A stretch of DNA of 64,000 nt, from NCBI RefSeq assembly GCF_900099835.1, contig NZ_FNKP01000001.1, positions 1,302,001 to 1,366,000 of the forward strand, written 5' to 3'. This DNA is from Paraburkholderia fungorum. GTDB taxonomy: Bacteria > Pseudomonadota > Gammaproteobacteria > Burkholderiales > Burkholderiaceae. Each line of letters starts with the position of its first letter. Position 1 is the first letter of the stretch. Below the pieces are notes generated by a model. That model was not told the origin of the DNA. It did no database searches and saw nothing but the letters and a program-made list of their open reading frames with translations. The position numbers and the translations under genes were made by a program. This document shows positions 26,601 through 36,173 of the stretch, in pieces.

Positions 26601-29139
26601 CTTCCGATGCCTCCATCATTGCCGCGACGCTCGGCAATGCAGGGGGAGCCGGCATGTCCGACTCATGCAAAGCAGCGGACTCACCCGCATTCGTGGCATG
26701 CAGCGGCGTCATACCGTGCATTGGGAGTTCGCCTTCGCCGGTTACGCTGGCGTGCTGAACCGTCGAAGCGTTCGACGTCCCCGCAACAGGCTGCGGCGTA
26801 ACGGCTGCGATATGGGTTTCCCAAGGCGCAAGCGTTTTATCGGCGATGTCTTCCGCGGCTCGCGCGGACGTTTGCATCGTCACCGGATTCGTGATGTGCG
26901 GTTCGGCTGCCAGCGTGGTTCCAGCCGAATCCGTTGGCGCGGCAGCGGTCGAAGGCGTGACGGCAGTTGCAGCGACGACGGGCGAATGCACCGGAGCGTG
27001 CATAACCGGCGGTTCAACGTTGAACTCAGGCGGAGAGTTGCTTTCGATAGGAGCGGTCGAAATCGTCGCCCCATCTTCGGGCGATGGCGCATCCGGCTGT
27101 GCATCGTCGGCTTGCAACTGGGCCGCGAAAATCTGGAACGGCGTCGTTGGAGCGGCGTGTGTCGGCGCGGCAGATGCAATCGAGGCTACGGAAACAACGG
27201 GCGCAACCGGTGCAACGGACTCAACCGGCACAACCGGCGCAGCCGCAAATGCACCGGAGGCATCGGACGCAATTGGAGTGACCGCTGTCGGCACAACAGA
27301 TGCAACCCCAAATGCATCAACATCAGCCCGTGCCGCCTCAGCATCGGCAAACACCGATTCGACTGCCGCAGCCGCTGTCGCAGGTGCCACCGGCGTCGGA
27401 AGATGGATGACCGGCGGCTCGATGGGCCATTGGACTACGGGCTCTTTGCTGATCTCAAATGCCGCAGGTTCAGACGCGGCATCCATGTCTGTCTTTTCGA
27501 CCTGCGGCGCTTCGATTGCCACCGGCTCGACCGGCAACGGCGACGACGACAGAGAATCTTCCGGCGCGTGCACAGCAGCATGTTGCAAAGGAGCGCTCAC
27601 GCTCATCGCCGCAGCAGGCTCGCTAGCCCCAGCCCCGCCCACCAGCGAATCCCCACCCACCAGTCTCGCGTCGAACACGGTCTCGCCGCTCGTACCGGAC
27701 GCCATCATCGCGTCTTCCGCCGAGCGGTTGCGCGCCAGGCTCACGCCGGCCAGATCGGTCCAGCGAGCGGCATTTTCCGCGATGCTGCGAAGGGTTTCCT
27801 GAACGCTCGCGGGCGGCGTGACTTTCTGGGTCGCCGCCATGGACCGCGTATAGGCCGGAGCCGTCCGCCGTGTTCCCCCGGGCGAGTTGATCGCACCCGA
27901 AGACGCCGCAGTCTGGAACGGCTGACGAGACGCGATAGCCCGGTTAGCCGGAGCCGTCCCACCAGTGGGGGAGCCCAGAATCGATGTCGGGCGGCTAGCC
28001 TGGGCCGCTCTCGCCATCGCCCCTGCATTGCTGGACAACGCGCCAGAGGCAGCGCGTGCCGCTGTCGACCCATGGATGGTTCGCGCCGCAGCGGCAACTG
28101 CCGCAACTGGCGCAATTGTCACCGGGGCCGCCGCGGTCGCACTCGCCGCGCCTGCCGTGGCGGCCAGTCCTGCCGCACCGCCCAGCGCCGCCGCTTGCCT
28201 TGGCTCGCCAGCCGTGCGGCGTCCAACCTGCAGCGCGGCCTCGCGGATCGCGGCCGCTGCCGCCTCACGTCCCGCCGCCGATCCGCTCGACGACGCAGGC
28301 GCACGCGGTACCGGATCGCGCAGCCAACCCGCGGGCGCAACCGGCTCGGTCGGCATGAACGGGGTTTTGTCCGCGGTCATCGCGGATGTCGGATTCATTG
28401 TGTTCATCGGCTCGCGACGCGGCGCATTCATCGCGCCCGTGCGCAGCACTGGCTCGGCCTGAGCCGTCTGACTGCTACGTGGCGCCGCAGCGCCAGTCCG
28501 CCAGTTGGCTCCCGCGCCGCGCGCCGTTGCGTCCATACCTGCCGCGCTCGCGCCAGCGCTGCCGACGCCCGCAGCGCCACCCGCCCCGCCAACGCCCGCA
28601 GCCGCACCGCGTCCACCGGCAGGCGGTCGCCAGACCGTAGGCCGTGCATACCGGCCATTGCTTTTCGGCGCCATCGTATTGGTCGCCGGAGACACGTGCG
28701 ACGGCACGCCGTCGTCGATACTGCGATGCCGCCGCGCTTCCTCGTCGCGCCTCGCCAGACCACGCGACAAACCCAGGCCGAACGCACCATCCGCCCACGC
28801 AGCAAAATCGCGCCAGCGGAAATCGATCAGCCAGGGCAGGCTGATCAGGAACAGCGCCAGCGCCGCGAACGGCGTGCCGATATGGCCCAGCAGATGACCC
28901 AGCCCCGCAGCCAGCGCGTGACCCAGGCCATTGACGCCGACCAGGTTGATCAGCGACGCCTCCAGCGTGCAGCTCGCCAGCATCACGCAGACGAAGCCGA
29001 GCCACAGCCGGATCGTGCCAGGCCCGCGCAAGCCTGCGCCGCCCGGCAGCACCGACTTCACGAGGCGCCACAAAAGAGGAATAAACCAGACGGCCGACCC
29101 GCCGAACCAGCCGAAAACTACCGTGTGCATACTAGACAT
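23689..29139 (-). CDS. ftsK: DNA translocase FtsK with very long linker
   Basis: Septal DNA pump that sorts chromosome termini and activates XerCD at dif. About 1816 residues, against roughly 1330 in E. coli. Residues 1-115 hold three or four membrane segments. Residues about 140-1310 are a low-complexity Ala/Pro/Val/Ser/Thr linker full of VAPVAPV- and PAAPAI-type repeats. The motor follows: beta domain ([24 protein letters not shown]), Walker A GTTGSGKS (1478-1485), Walker [13 protein letters not shown] (about 1600), then [19 protein letters not shown]. The gamma winged helix ([12 protein letters not shown]...[24 protein letters not shown]) reads KOPS. The start is uncertain: ATG at 29139 or 29130, or TTG at 29160. 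The usual first membrane helix seems to be absent. Confidence 0.92.
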   Translation of the reverse strand: MSSMHTVVFGWFGGSAVWFIPLLWRLVKSVLPGGAGLRGPGTIRLWLGFVCVMLASCTLEASLINLVGVNGLGHALAAGLGHLLGHIGTPFAALALFLISLPWLIDFRWRDFAAWADGAFGLGLSRGLARRDEEARRHRSIDDGVPSHVSPATNTMAPKSNGRYARPTVWRPPAGGRGAAAGVGGAGGAAGVGSAGASAAGMDATARGAGANWRTGAAAPRSSQTAQAEPVLRTGAMNAPRREPMNTMNPTSAMTADKTPFMPTEPVAPAGWLRDPVPRAPASSSGSAAGREAAAAAIREAALQVGRRTAGEPRQAAALGGAAGLAATAGAASATAAAPVTIAPVAAVAAAARTIHGSTAARAASGALSSNAGAMARAAQASRPTSILGSPTGGTAPANRAIASRQPFQTAASSGAINSPGGTRRTAPAYTRSMAATQKVTPPASVQETLRSIAENAARWTDLAGVSLARNRSAEDAMMASGTSGETVFDARLVGGDSLVGGAGASEPAAAMSVSAPLQHAAVHAPEDSLSSSPLPVEPVAIEAPQVEKTDMDAASEPAAFEISKEPVVQWPIEPPVIHLPTPVAPATAAAAVESVFADAEAARADVDAFGVASVVPTAVTPIASDASGAFAAAPVVPVESVAPVAPVVSVASIASAAPTHAAPTTPFQIFAAQLQADDAQPDAPSPEDGATISTAPIESNSPPEFNVEPPVMHAPVHSPVVAATAVTPSTAAAPTDSAGTTLAAEPHITNPVTMQTSARAAEDIADKTLAPWETHIAAVTPQPVAGTSNASTVQHASVTGEGELPMHGMTPLHATNAGESAALHESDMPAPPALPSVAAMMEASEEASALETSESPRELESLAAPIVDTIAGESPDVAAQASNVFRFRDVAIQAARPAPTVVDEERGRVVERANVDASVGAPSAFEASVNPVVPVVPVAPVASVASVASVASVAPVAPVNPAAPVASASAGRVASATTATPATSFAPAHPVTPVDAVTQAASAIPTASVAPGAPMPQVTPSALDTSDGSAIPSLRLDTAEPTPPAPLTTAAAPVTPATLLNPTQSASVTAPVASAASAGTATPVDPMVPAAPAIPAASVTAAVSAVQGALAVPTTLAVPTAPTVPTASDMPTDPAAPVDPAIPVAPAAAFAPASPVASAASNVPAAPAIPSVPAASGIPTPSVMPVVTAIPAVPTAPAIPAAFTAPVMPTTFAGPTASVAEAAHPAHAANTTNTANGIPPTAEPAPIAATYPGAALASAQAPALTPTTAPATATEPPVAAHAEPQPEHAAEAAAEPPAPTQRPPMRGHAPTNGFEFRAPAASMVELPTLDLLAPADTDIEPVSEEKLIETGVLIEQRLQEFKVPVTVVGASAGPVITRFEVEPALGVRGSQIVGLMKDLSRGLGLTSIRVVETIPGKTCMGLELPNAKRQTIRLSEIIEASVYQNSHSQLTLAMGKDITGHPVVADLAKAPHMLVAGTTGSGKSVAINAMICSLLFKATPEEVRLIMIDPKMLELSVYEGIPHLLAPVVTDMKLAANALNWCVGEMEKRYRLMSAVGVRNLAGFNQKIRDTEAKGKKLGNPFSLTPDAPEPLAPLPLIVVVIDELADLMMVAGKKIEELIARLAQKARAAGIHLILATQRPSVDVITGLIKANIPTRVAFQVSSKIDSRTILDQMGAESLLGQGDMLFLPPGTGYPQRVHGAFVADEEVHRIVEYLKQFGEPQYEEGILDGPATDGGAAQDLFGESTDAEADPLYDEAVAFVVRTRRASISSVQRQLRIGYNRAARLVEQMETAGLVSAMSINGSREVLAPGPAE
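26282..26353 (-). repeat. 9-bp tandem repeat inside the ftsK linker
   Basis: Four exact copies of gaagccacc (plus strand, 26282-26317) are followed by four degraded copies up to 26353. In the ftsK frame they encode [12 protein letters not shown], then VAP-like units. Since the unit is 9 bp, gain or loss of copies keeps the frame and only changes linker length. Confidence 0.85.
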
Positions 29140-29354
29140 CAACGAATGACGGACGCGCAATAACGCAATCCGTCGAGATTAAACCGCGAAGCCCGCTGCT
29201 TCGAAGGTCGGCGCAAGTATGCTTGCGCCCAATCGGAAAGCGGACCGGTGTACGACTCGCCGCCACAAAAACGACGGCTGGGGAACAGCGGCATTGCCAT
29301 CGGCGGCGCCGTCGCCACTATGACCCGGCAATCCGCCGTTTGATTCCGCGCCGC

Positions 29355-29894
29355 CTACTTGGTGCTGCTGTCGAACGTCAGCGTGTCGCCGTTTTCGAGC
29401 ACCAGTTGCATCTGCTGCGGCGGACGCATCTGCACGCCGGTTCGATCGATATGCGTCAGCGCATCCAGAAACGCGCTCTCGATTTTTCCGCCCGGCGTCA
29501 TGCACGCCATGCGCGTACCGCCCAGCGCGCCAAAGCTCAGCTTGCCGTCTTTCAGCGCGTACGAACCCATGAAGCGGTTGCAGCCGGAAAAGCCGCTCGC
29601 GTGGCGCTGGCCTTTATCGGTGGACAGCTTGAGCGTGATCGGGCCGCCCTGATCCGCGGACGGAATCGCGCGCACCGTGCCGTCCGCCTGCTTCCACGCG
29701 CTCAGCGTCCAGCTGGTGTCGTCGAGCAGCTGCGCGGCGGCGGGGTTGAACGGATCGGGCGCGGCGGCCTCGGAATCGGGGTGTTTGGGCATTGCACAGG
29801 CGCTCAGCAGCGCAGCGACGCTCAGCGCGGCGATGGTCGCGCGCGCATAGGGAGTGAAGCGCGCAATACGTCGCGCGGAGGAGCTTTGGAGCAT
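29355..29894 (-). CDS. META-domain (HslJ-like) lipoprotein
   Basis: A 179-residue lipoprotein. The signal is RFTPYARATIAALSVAALLSAC, with lipobox LSAC and Cys at about residue 33. The META domain begins LLDDTSWTLSAWKQADGT and carries the hallmark ASGFSGCNRFMGSYALKDGKLSFGALGGTRMACM, with the family's Cys pair. META/HslJ proteins are outer-membrane or periplasmic and linked to stress and motility; no biochemical role is known. The ATG at 29894 is preceded by GAGGAACGACGTC. A longer frame to 30074 has no support. It lies 215 bases upstream of ftsK on the same strand. Confidence 0.82.
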   Translation of the reverse strand: MLQSSSARRIARFTPYARATIAALSVAALLSACAMPKHPDSEAAAPDPFNPAAAQLLDDTSWTLSAWKQADGTVRAIPSADQGGPITLKLSTDKGQRHASGFSGCNRFMGSYALKDGKLSFGALGGTRMACMTPGGKIESAFLDALTHIDRTGVQMRPPQQMQLVLENGDTLTFDSSTK

Positions 29895-30341
29895 GACGTC
29901 GTTCCTCTTCAAACAGGCGAAGGCGTAAGGGTAACGCACTAAGCTCGCCGCACGCGAGCCCGACGGCGAGCGGCGAAGCTTTTGTGAGTTAACGGCAGCG
30001 GCGGCAGGCAGCGCAGCCTTGCGCGCCGCCGTCGCATCCTTACGCGCGGATGAAATGGCAGTGTTGATCGACAACGTCGATCACACATTGACCACGCGCG
30101 GCGAGCGGTCCGCGGGTCGTCTGTGCCCGGCTGCGTCGACCTGGCAGGGCGGTTTTTTCTGCACGCGACGACCAGGCGCAAAAGGAAAGCAAAAAGGAAA
30201 GCAACCGTTGCCGGGCGCGTCTGGAAACCGGCCGTACACGAAGGCTGAACACAGCCTCAGCATGGGTGCGCATCGGGGTGGGCATGTTAACATCGCGTTC
30301 TAACCAATCCCACCCTCATCCGACTTTTTTCTGGAGCACCC
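29895..30341. other. Divergent gap META lipoprotein / purT
   Basis: About 450 bases with no supported gene. It must hold the promoters of both neighbours, but I see no convincing hexamer pair. aaaggaaagc is repeated near 30181-30202. Confidence 0.3.
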
Positions 30342-31556
30342 ATGCAGATCGGCCAACGGATCGGCACCCCCCTTTCTGAATCCGCCACGCGCGTCATGCT
30401 GCTCGGCGCCGGCGAGCTCGGCAAGGAAGTGATCATCGCGCTGCAACGGCTGGGCGTCGAAGTGATCGCCGTCGACCGTTACCCGAATGCGCCGGGCCAC
30501 CAGGTCGCGCATCGCTCGCACGTGATCGACATGACCGACCGCGCCGCGTTGCGTGCGCTGGTCGAGCAGGAACGCCCGCATCTGATCGTCCCCGAGATCG
30601 AGGCGATCGCCACCGACGCGCTCGCCGCCATCGAAACCGACGGTCTCGCCGAAGTGATCCCGACCGCGCGCGCCACGCAACTCACGATGAACCGTGAAGG
30701 CATTCGCCGTCTCGCTGCCGAGGAACTCGGCTTGCCGACCTCGCCGTACGCGTTCGCCGACTCGCTCGACGAATTGCGCGCGGGCATCGCCAAGGTGGGC
30801 TACCCGTGCGTGGTGAAACCGGTGATGTCGTCGTCGGGCAAGGGCCAGTCGGTGCTGAAGAGCGACGCCGACGTCGAACCCGCCTGGCAGCACGCGATGG
30901 CGGGCGGCCGCGTGAATCACGGCCGCGTGATCGTCGAAGGCTTTATCGACTTCGAATACGAAATCACGCAACTGACCGTGCGCGCCATCGACCCGGCGAG
31001 CGGCGAAGTCAGCACGTATTTCTGCGACCCGATCGGCCACGTGCAGGTAGCGGGCGACTACGTCGAATCGTGGCAGCCGCAGCCGATGAGCCCGCTCGCG
31101 CTCGAACGCTCGCGCGAAGTCGCGCACAAGGTGACGGCGGCGCTCGGCGGCCGGGGCCTGTTCGGCGTTGAACTTTTCGTGCGCGGCGATGACGTATGGT
31201 TTTCGGAAGTCAGCCCGCGTCCGCACGACACGGGTCTGGTCACGCTGGCTTCGCAGCGTTTCTCCGAGTTCGAGTTGCACGCCCGCGCAATCCTCGGTTT
31301 GCCGGTCGATACGTCGTTACGGGCGCCGGGTGCGTCGGCGGTGATTTACGGCGGGCTGGACGAGGCGGGCATCGCGTTCGAAGGCGTCGCGGCGGCGCTG
31401 GCGGTGCCTAATGCGGATCTGCGTCTGTTCGGCAAGCCGGAAAGCTTCGTCAAACGCCGCATGGGCGTGGCGCTCGCAACCGGCGAGAACCTCGACGAAG
31501 CACGCTCGCGTGCGAAAGAGGCTGCGGCTGCGGTGCGGCCCGTATCGGCGAAATAA
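30342..31556 (+). CDS. purT: Formate-dependent phosphoribosylglycinamide formyltransferase
   Basis: ATP-grasp enzyme of purine synthesis that formylates GAR from formate and ATP, bypassing the folate-dependent PurN. All 404 residues fit the family: [30 protein letters not shown] at the N-terminus, ATP-grasp segments [15 protein letters not shown] and [14 protein letters not shown], and [29 protein letters not shown] with the metal-binding acidic residues. Ribosome site CTGGAG precedes the ATG. It is transcribed alone; a GC-rich hairpin follows at 31605-31630. Confidence 0.95.
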   Translation: MQIGQRIGTPLSESATRVMLLGAGELGKEVIIALQRLGVEVIAVDRYPNAPGHQVAHRSHVIDMTDRAALRALVEQERPHLIVPEIEAIATDALAAIETDGLAEVIPTARATQLTMNREGIRRLAAEELGLPTSPYAFADSLDELRAGIAKVGYPCVVKPVMSSSGKGQSVLKSDADVEPAWQHAMAGGRVNHGRVIVEGFIDFEYEITQLTVRAIDPASGEVSTYFCDPIGHVQVAGDYVESWQPQPMSPLALERSREVAHKVTAALGGRGLFGVELFVRGDDVWFSEVSPRPHDTGLVTLASQRFSEFELHARAILGLPVDTSLRAPGASAVIYGGLDEAGIAFEGVAAALAVPNADLRLFGKPESFVKRRMGVALATGENLDEARSRAKEAAAAVRPVSAK

Positions 31557-31604
31557 GGCCTGGCGGCGCGCTGACAAAGCCCGGGCCGCCATCGATGCAT
31601 GACC

Positions 31605-31630
31605 CGCGCGCGGCACGTTTGCCGCGCGCG
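31605..31630 (+). terminator. GC-rich hairpin after purT
   Basis: A perfect 11-bp stem, cgcgcgcggca/tgccgcgcgcg, with loop CGTT, 49 bases behind the purT stop. No T-run follows, so its role as terminator is inferred. Confidence 0.5.
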
Positions 31631-31677
31631 CAATCTGGATGTCGGAGCCGGTCAGGCTCTGTGGAGTCGAGGTGCGT

Positions 31678-31890
31678 ATGTCGCTGGAATCCCGCAAGAC
31701 AATGCGGCGCGGTATGGTGGGTCGGCTCGGCACGCTCGGCGCATTGCTCGCGCTGTGCTCGGCGATCAGCGGATGCGGTCTCGCTGCCGCGCCGTGCCGG
31801 ATCGCCTCGGCCGGTTTGAAGATCGTGCCGGTGGTGGGGCACGTCGCCGCCGCGCCGACCGATGCATGCGCAGGCGTGATCGATCCATAA
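31678..31890 (+). CDS. Small lipoprotein (DUF6726-like)
   Basis: A 70-residue protein. A signal (MRRGMVGRLGTLGALLALCSAIS) ends at the lipobox AISGC, and the rest (GLAAAPCRIASAGLKIVPVVGHVAAAPTDACAGVIDP) is short with two further cysteines. The length and the APCR...LKIVPVVGHVAAAP pattern recall a small DUF6726-type lipoprotein of Burkholderiaceae; I give that name with limited certainty. GAGGTGCG precedes the ATG at 31678. It lies 83 bases before the MliC-like gene on the same strand, so both may be expressed together as small envelope proteins. Confidence 0.6.
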   Translation: MSLESRKTMRRGMVGRLGTLGALLALCSAISGCGLAAAPCRIASAGLKIVPVVGHVAAAPTDACAGVIDP

Positions 31891-31973
31891 ATCAGCCTCC
31901 AGCGGGCCACGCGCGCTCGCTGTTCAAGGCGCGGCGCCGGACGTTTGACACGCAGCAACACTCGAGGCATCTC

Positions 31974-32342
31974 ATGACGAAATGGCTTGTTGCAACAATT
32001 ACGGCGGCCGGTTTCACCGCACTCTACGGGAGCGCCTGCGCTGCGCCCCTACAGCTTTCCGAACTCCAGATCAAAGACCGTCAGTCGCACAAATACACCT
32101 GTGCGACCGGCAAGATTCTGCACGTCACTTACTGGAACACGTCGAACGGACAGAGCTTCGCGCTCGTGCCGGTGAAGGGCAAACCGCTGCTGTTCGTCAA
32201 CGTCATGTCCGGCTCCGGCGCGAAATATCAGGCCGGTAGCTACACCTGGTGGACCAAGGGACCGCGCGCCGATCTGTACGACGCGATGAACGGCGAAAAC
32301 GCTTCGCCGATATTGTCCGACTGCGTCACCATCGTTCGCTAG
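31974..32342 (+). CDS. MliC-like lysozyme inhibitor
   Basis: A 122-residue exported protein with signal peptide MTKWLVATITAAGFTALYGSACA/AP. The mature part (KYTCATGKILHVTYWNTSNGQSFALVPVKGKPLLFVNVMSGSGAKYQAGSYTWWTKG...ADLYD......SDC) has the strands, the SGSGAKY loop and the terminal Cys pair of MliC/PliC, proteins that block C-type lysozyme. It would act in the periplasm, protecting peptidoglycan against host or protozoan lysozyme. No lipobox is present, which fits the periplasmic type. The ATG is preceded by GAGG at 31963-31966. Confidence 0.75.
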   Translation: MTKWLVATITAAGFTALYGSACAAPLQLSELQIKDRQSHKYTCATGKILHVTYWNTSNGQSFALVPVKGKPLLFVNVMSGSGAKYQAGSYTWWTKGPRADLYDAMNGENASPILSDCVTIVR

Positions 32343-32599
32343 ACATGATGCGGCGGCTCTCTTCCTCCCTGCCGCCGTTCGCTGATTTCCGTTTGCTCCC
32401 GTCTCATGCCAGCCGCGCGGCATTGCCCGGCTGCGCGCAGCCTTTTTACCTCAGGAGTAAGCTGTCCCGCGTGGCATTCGCCATGCCGTCATGCCATGCC
32501 GCGCGCTGTCCGCGTGGCCGTCGTCGTCTTCGATCGTCCATCCCCGGACCTTAACGGACGGGCTCGCAGCCCCGTCGGTATCATCAAGCGAGACTCTCA

Positions 32600-34252
32600 A
32601 TGAAAGCATCGGACCTGTTCGTCAAATCGCTGGAAGCTGAAGGTGTCGAGTATGTGTTCGGCATCCCCGGTGAAGAAAATCTCGATCTGCTCGAGTCGCT
32701 GCGCCGCTCGAAAATCCGTCTGATTCTCACGCGTCACGAACAGGCCGCCGGCTTCATGGCCGCCACTTATGGACGGCTGACCGGCCGTACGGGCGTCTGT
32801 CTGGCCACGCTCGGCCCCGGCGCGACCAACTTCGTCACCGCCGCTGCATACGCGCAACTGGGCGGCATGCCGATGCTGATGGTCACCGGCCAGAAGCCGA
32901 TCAAGTCGAGCAAGCAGGGCCATTTCCAGATCGTCGACGTGGTGCGGATGATGGAGCCGCTCACCAAGTACACACGTCAGATCGTGTCGATCAGCAATAT
33001 TCCGGCGGCCGTGCGCGAGGCGGTGCGTCAGGCCGAAGAGGAGCGCCCGGGCGCCACGCACCTCGAGTTGCCCGAAGACGTCGCGCACGAAGAGGGCGAC
33101 GGCAAGCCGATTCCGAAGAGCTACAGCCGTCGTCCGGTCGCCGAGGAAAAAGCCGTTGCGCGCGCGGTCGAGGCGATCACTCAGGCGAAGCATCCGCTGC
33201 TGATGATCGGCGCGGGCGGCAATCGCAAGACCACGACGAAGATGCTGCGCGAGTTTGTCGACCAGATCGGCATTCCGTTTTTTACGACGCAGATGGGCAA
33301 GGGCGTGATCGACGAATCGCATCCGATGTGGCTCGGTAACGCGACGCTGTCCGATGGCGACTTCGTGCATCGCGCGATCGATCACGCCGACTGCATCATC
33401 AACGTCGGTCACGACGTGATCGAGAAGCCGCCGTTCTTCATGCGCAGCGGCGACGCGGGCGAGAAGACGGTGATCCACGTGAATTTTCTCGGCGCGGAAG
33501 TCGACACGGTGTATTTCCCGCAGATCGAAGTGGTCGGCGATATTGCCAATGCGGTGTGGCAGCTGAAGGAGAGTCTGAAGGAGCGCCAGGAGCATTGGGA
33601 TTTCACGCGTTTCAAGGAGATCAAGGCGCACTTTGAGGCGCATCTGGTGAAGGGGCAGCACGACGAACGTTTCCCGATGTATCCGGTGCGGATCGTCAAT
33701 GACGTGTACGAGACCACGCCGGTGGACGGTATCGTGTGTCTGGACAACGGCATGTACAAGATCTGGTTCGCCCGCTATTACCGCGCGCACGAGCCGAATT
33801 CGCTGCTGCTCGACAATGCGCTCGCGTCGATGGGCGCGGGTTTGCCGTCGGCGATCGCCACCAAGATCGTGCACCCGGATCGCAAGGTGATGGCCGTGTG
33901 CGGCGACGGCGGCTTCATGATGAATTCGCAGGAACTGGAGACGGCGGTGCGTCTGCGGCTCGATCTCGTCATTCTGATCCTGCGCGACGACGCGTTCGGC
34001 ATGATCCGCTGGAAGCAGGAGAACATGAATTTTCCCGATTACGGGATGACGCTGAACAATCCGGATTTCGTCGCGTACGCGGAAAGTTATGGCGCGAAGG
34101 GGCACCGGATCGAATCGGCGGATCAGTTCGCGCCTTTGCTGCGCGAATGTTTCGTGACGCCGGGCGTGCATGTGATCGATCTGCCCATCGACTATTCGGA
34201 TAACGAGCGCGTGCTGAATCGCGAGATCAAGCGGTTGTCGGCGCAGCTTTGA
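32600..34252 (+). CDS. Acetolactate-synthase-like ThDP enzyme (large subunit)
   Basis: A 550-residue thiamine-diphosphate enzyme. The catalytic glutamate is E47 in RHEQAAGFMA. The ThDP/Mg site is GDGGFMMNSQELETAVRLRLDLVILILRDD near residue 430. GVCLATLGPGATNF is the usual pyrimidine-domain motif. It resembles the catabolic acetolactate synthase group. No small regulatory subunit gene (ilvH) is adjacent, and it is paired with an aldehyde dehydrogenase only 18 bases downstream. The pairing suggests a catabolic route rather than valine synthesis. The true donor and acceptor are unknown; condensation of two pyruvates to acetolactate is the family default. Confidence 0.82.
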   Translation: MKASDLFVKSLEAEGVEYVFGIPGEENLDLLESLRRSKIRLILTRHEQAAGFMAATYGRLTGRTGVCLATLGPGATNFVTAAAYAQLGGMPMLMVTGQKPIKSSKQGHFQIVDVVRMMEPLTKYTRQIVSISNIPAAVREAVRQAEEERPGATHLELPEDVAHEEGDGKPIPKSYSRRPVAEEKAVARAVEAITQAKHPLLMIGAGGNRKTTTKMLREFVDQIGIPFFTTQMGKGVIDESHPMWLGNATLSDGDFVHRAIDHADCIINVGHDVIEKPPFFMRSGDAGEKTVIHVNFLGAEVDTVYFPQIEVVGDIANAVWQLKESLKERQEHWDFTRFKEIKAHFEAHLVKGQHDERFPMYPVRIVNDVYETTPVDGIVCLDNGMYKIWFARYYRAHEPNSLLLDNALASMGAGLPSAIATKIVHPDRKVMAVCGDGGFMMNSQELETAVRLRLDLVILILRDDAFGMIRWKQENMNFPDYGMTLNNPDFVAYAESYGAKGHRIESADQFAPLLRECFVTPGVHVIDLPIDYSDNERVLNREIKRLSAQL

Positions 34253-34270
34253 GTTCAAGGAGAAGGAGTC

Positions 34271-35707
34271 ATGTTGAAGCAAACCTACCCGTACTACCTG
34301 GCGAACGAAGCGGTGGCGGCCAACACCGATCTCGAAGTCACCGATAAATTCAGCGGCGAAGTGGCAACGCGCGTCGCGATGGCCGACGCGGCCGCGATCG
34401 ACAAGGCCATCGGCCACGCGGTCGACGCGATGCCCGCGATGCGCGCGTTCCCGCCGTTCAAACGGCAGGCGGTGCTTGAACATTGCGTCGCGCGGTTTCG
34501 CGAGCGCTACGACGAACTGGCGCTTGCGCTGTGCATCGAGGCGGGCAAGCCGATCAACGACTCGAAGGGCGAGGTCACGCGGCTGATCGACACGTTCAAG
34601 GTGGCTGCGGAGGAGAGCGTGCGGATCGACGGCGAGATCATCAATCTGGAAATTTCGCCGCGCGCGAAGGGATATCACGGGTATGTGAAGCGCGTGCCGA
34701 TCGGGCCGTGTTCGTTCATCTCGCCGTTCAATTTTCCGCTGAACCTGACCGCGCACAAAGTGGCACCCGCGATTGCCGCGGGCGTGCCGTTCGTGTTGAA
34801 GCCGGCGAGCCGCACGCCGGTCGGCGCACTGATCATGGGCGAGATTCTCGCGGAAACCGATTTGCCGAAAGGTGCGTTTTCGATTCTGCCCGCGCATCGC
34901 GACGGCGCCGATTTATTCACGACCGACGAACGCTTCAAACTGCTGTCGTTCACCGGTTCTCCGGCGGTCGGCTGGGATCTGAAGGCGAAGGCCGGCAAGA
35001 AAAAGGTGATTCTGGAGTTGGGCGGCAACGCGGCGGCGATTGTCGACGGCGATCAGGGCGAGAAGCTTGACTACGTGGTCGACCGGCTCGCGTTCGGCGC
35101 GTTCTATCAGTCGGGGCAAAGCTGTATTGGCGTGCAGCGGATTCTGGTCCACACGAAACTTTATGACGCGCTGCGCGAGAAGTTGATCGCGAAAACGAAG
35201 TCGCTCGTGATGGGCGATCCGAAGAACGAAAAGACCTTCGTCGGGCCGATGATCTCCGGGTCGGAATCGAAGCGTCTCGCCGGATGGATGGACAGCGCGG
35301 TGCAGGCGGGCGCGAAGATCGTCGCGGGCGGCAAGGTGGACGGCGCGATGTTCGAGGCGACGCTGCTCGAAGGCGTGAAGCGCGACACGGATCTGTATCG
35401 CAAGGAAGCGTTCGGGCCGGTCGCGATTCTGGAGCGTTTCGACGATTTCGACGCCGCGCTGGCGACGGTCAACGACAGCGACTTTGGGTTGCAAGCCGGC
35501 GTGTTCACGGATTCGCTCGCGCATGCACACCGCGCGTGGGACATGCTCGACGTGGGCGGCGTGGTGATCAACGATGTGCCGTCGTTCCGGGTCGACAACA
35601 TGCCGTACGGCGGCGTGAAGGATTCGGGGCTGGGGCGCGAGGGCGTGCGCTACGCCATCGAGGACATGACCGAGATGCGGTTGATGGTGATGCGGGAGAC
35701 GTGGTGA
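34271..35707 (+). CDS. NAD(P)-dependent aldehyde dehydrogenase
   Basis: A 478-residue ALDH-superfamily enzyme. The active-site residues are N154 (SPFNFPLN), E249 (LELGGNAA) and the nucleophile C285 (SGQSCIG); FTGSPAVG (228-235) lies in the cofactor fold. The sequence style (GYVKRVPIGPCSFISPFNFPLNLTAHK) is close to the GapN/lactaldehyde dehydrogenase branch, so small hydroxy-aldehydes are possible substrates. A very strong ribosome site (CAAGGAGAAGGAG) precedes it, 18 bases after the ThDP-enzyme stop. The two are surely one operon and may act in sequence on the same small carbonyl compound. Confidence 0.87.
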   Translation: MLKQTYPYYLANEAVAANTDLEVTDKFSGEVATRVAMADAAAIDKAIGHAVDAMPAMRAFPPFKRQAVLEHCVARFRERYDELALALCIEAGKPINDSKGEVTRLIDTFKVAAEESVRIDGEIINLEISPRAKGYHGYVKRVPIGPCSFISPFNFPLNLTAHKVAPAIAAGVPFVLKPASRTPVGALIMGEILAETDLPKGAFSILPAHRDGADLFTTDERFKLLSFTGSPAVGWDLKAKAGKKKVILELGGNAAAIVDGDQGEKLDYVVDRLAFGAFYQSGQSCIGVQRILVHTKLYDALREKLIAKTKSLVMGDPKNEKTFVGPMISGSESKRLAGWMDSAVQAGAKIVAGGKVDGAMFEATLLEGVKRDTDLYRKEAFGPVAILERFDDFDAALATVNDSDFGLQAGVFTDSLAHAHRAWDMLDVGGVVINDVPSFRVDNMPYGGVKDSGLGREGVRYAIEDMTEMRLMVMRETW

Positions 35708-35761
35708 GGGGAGGGGGCGTTCTGGGCTTGGGCAGCTACCTGGTCGCTCGCCGTCTCACTG

Positions 35762-35783
35762 GCGCCAGGTCGGACCCTGGCGC
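35762..35783 (+). terminator. Hairpin after the aldehyde dehydrogenase gene
   Basis: Stem gcgccagg/cctggcgc with a 6-base loop, 54 bases behind the stop. Confidence 0.45.
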
Positions 35784-35918
35784 AGCAGGATGCCTATCCA
35801 TAATGGTGTCAAATGCTGTCACGTTACTGTCGTGTGCGCGCACTACGCTCGCGAAAGGACGGCACGGCCAGAAATACACCCTGCATGAACTGGCACTTTG
35901 ATGCCAAATCCGGGCGTT

Positions 35919-35944
35919 CCGGGGCCGGTTCGCCCCGGCTTTTC
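35919..35944 (+). terminator. Intrinsic-type terminator ahead of rhlE
   Basis: Stem ccggggc/gccccgg (35919-35925, 35932-35938) is followed by CTTTTC. It lies about 55 bases before the rhlE -10 box, so it would insulate rhlE from the upstream operon. Confidence 0.55.
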
Positions 35945-35998
35945 ACCCGCCTACGCAGAAACGCAGCACATGCGCCATGAGTGTTTTTGCTGAAGTGC

Positions 35999-36004
35999 TA
36001 CAAT
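35999..36004 (+). promoter_or_regulatory. Extended -10 promoter of rhlE
   Basis: TACAAT at 35999-36004 is preceded by TGC (TGCTACAAT), an extended -10. No good -35 is present. The start near 36011 gives a leader of about 160 bases containing the hairpins ccggcgg/ccgccgg (36015-36034) and ggccgg/ccggcc (about 36033-36046), the latter followed by GCAGTTTTCC. Confidence 0.5.
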
Positions 36005-36173
36005 ACCGGCCTTTCCGGCGGGTGTTTCCGCCGGCCGGAGCCGGCCGCAGTTTTCCCGTAATACTGACGGGTCCCGTGCGGAACGCCGTGGCTCCGCCTT
36101 CATCACGATGCCCTCTGCGGTTCCGACCGCTGCTGCGCGCACCGCGCCAAGCGCATTTTTAGCGAAAGCCACC

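Noticed and set aside
25526..26758. Collagen-like Gly/Ala/Thr repeat reading frames on the plus strand
   Set aside because: They are the complement of the repetitive ftsK linker. They have no ribosome sites, and the ftsK frame on the other strand encodes a proper translocase.
32597..34897. A 766-residue open frame opposite the ThDP enzyme gene
   Set aside because: Arg/His/Asp-rich composition typical of the complement of a GC-rich gene. No domain, and it lies entirely over two well-supported genes.
35802..35901. 32-codon frame MVSNAVTLLSC... between two hairpins before rhlE
   Set aside because: No ribosome site and no recognisable sequence; probably non-coding.
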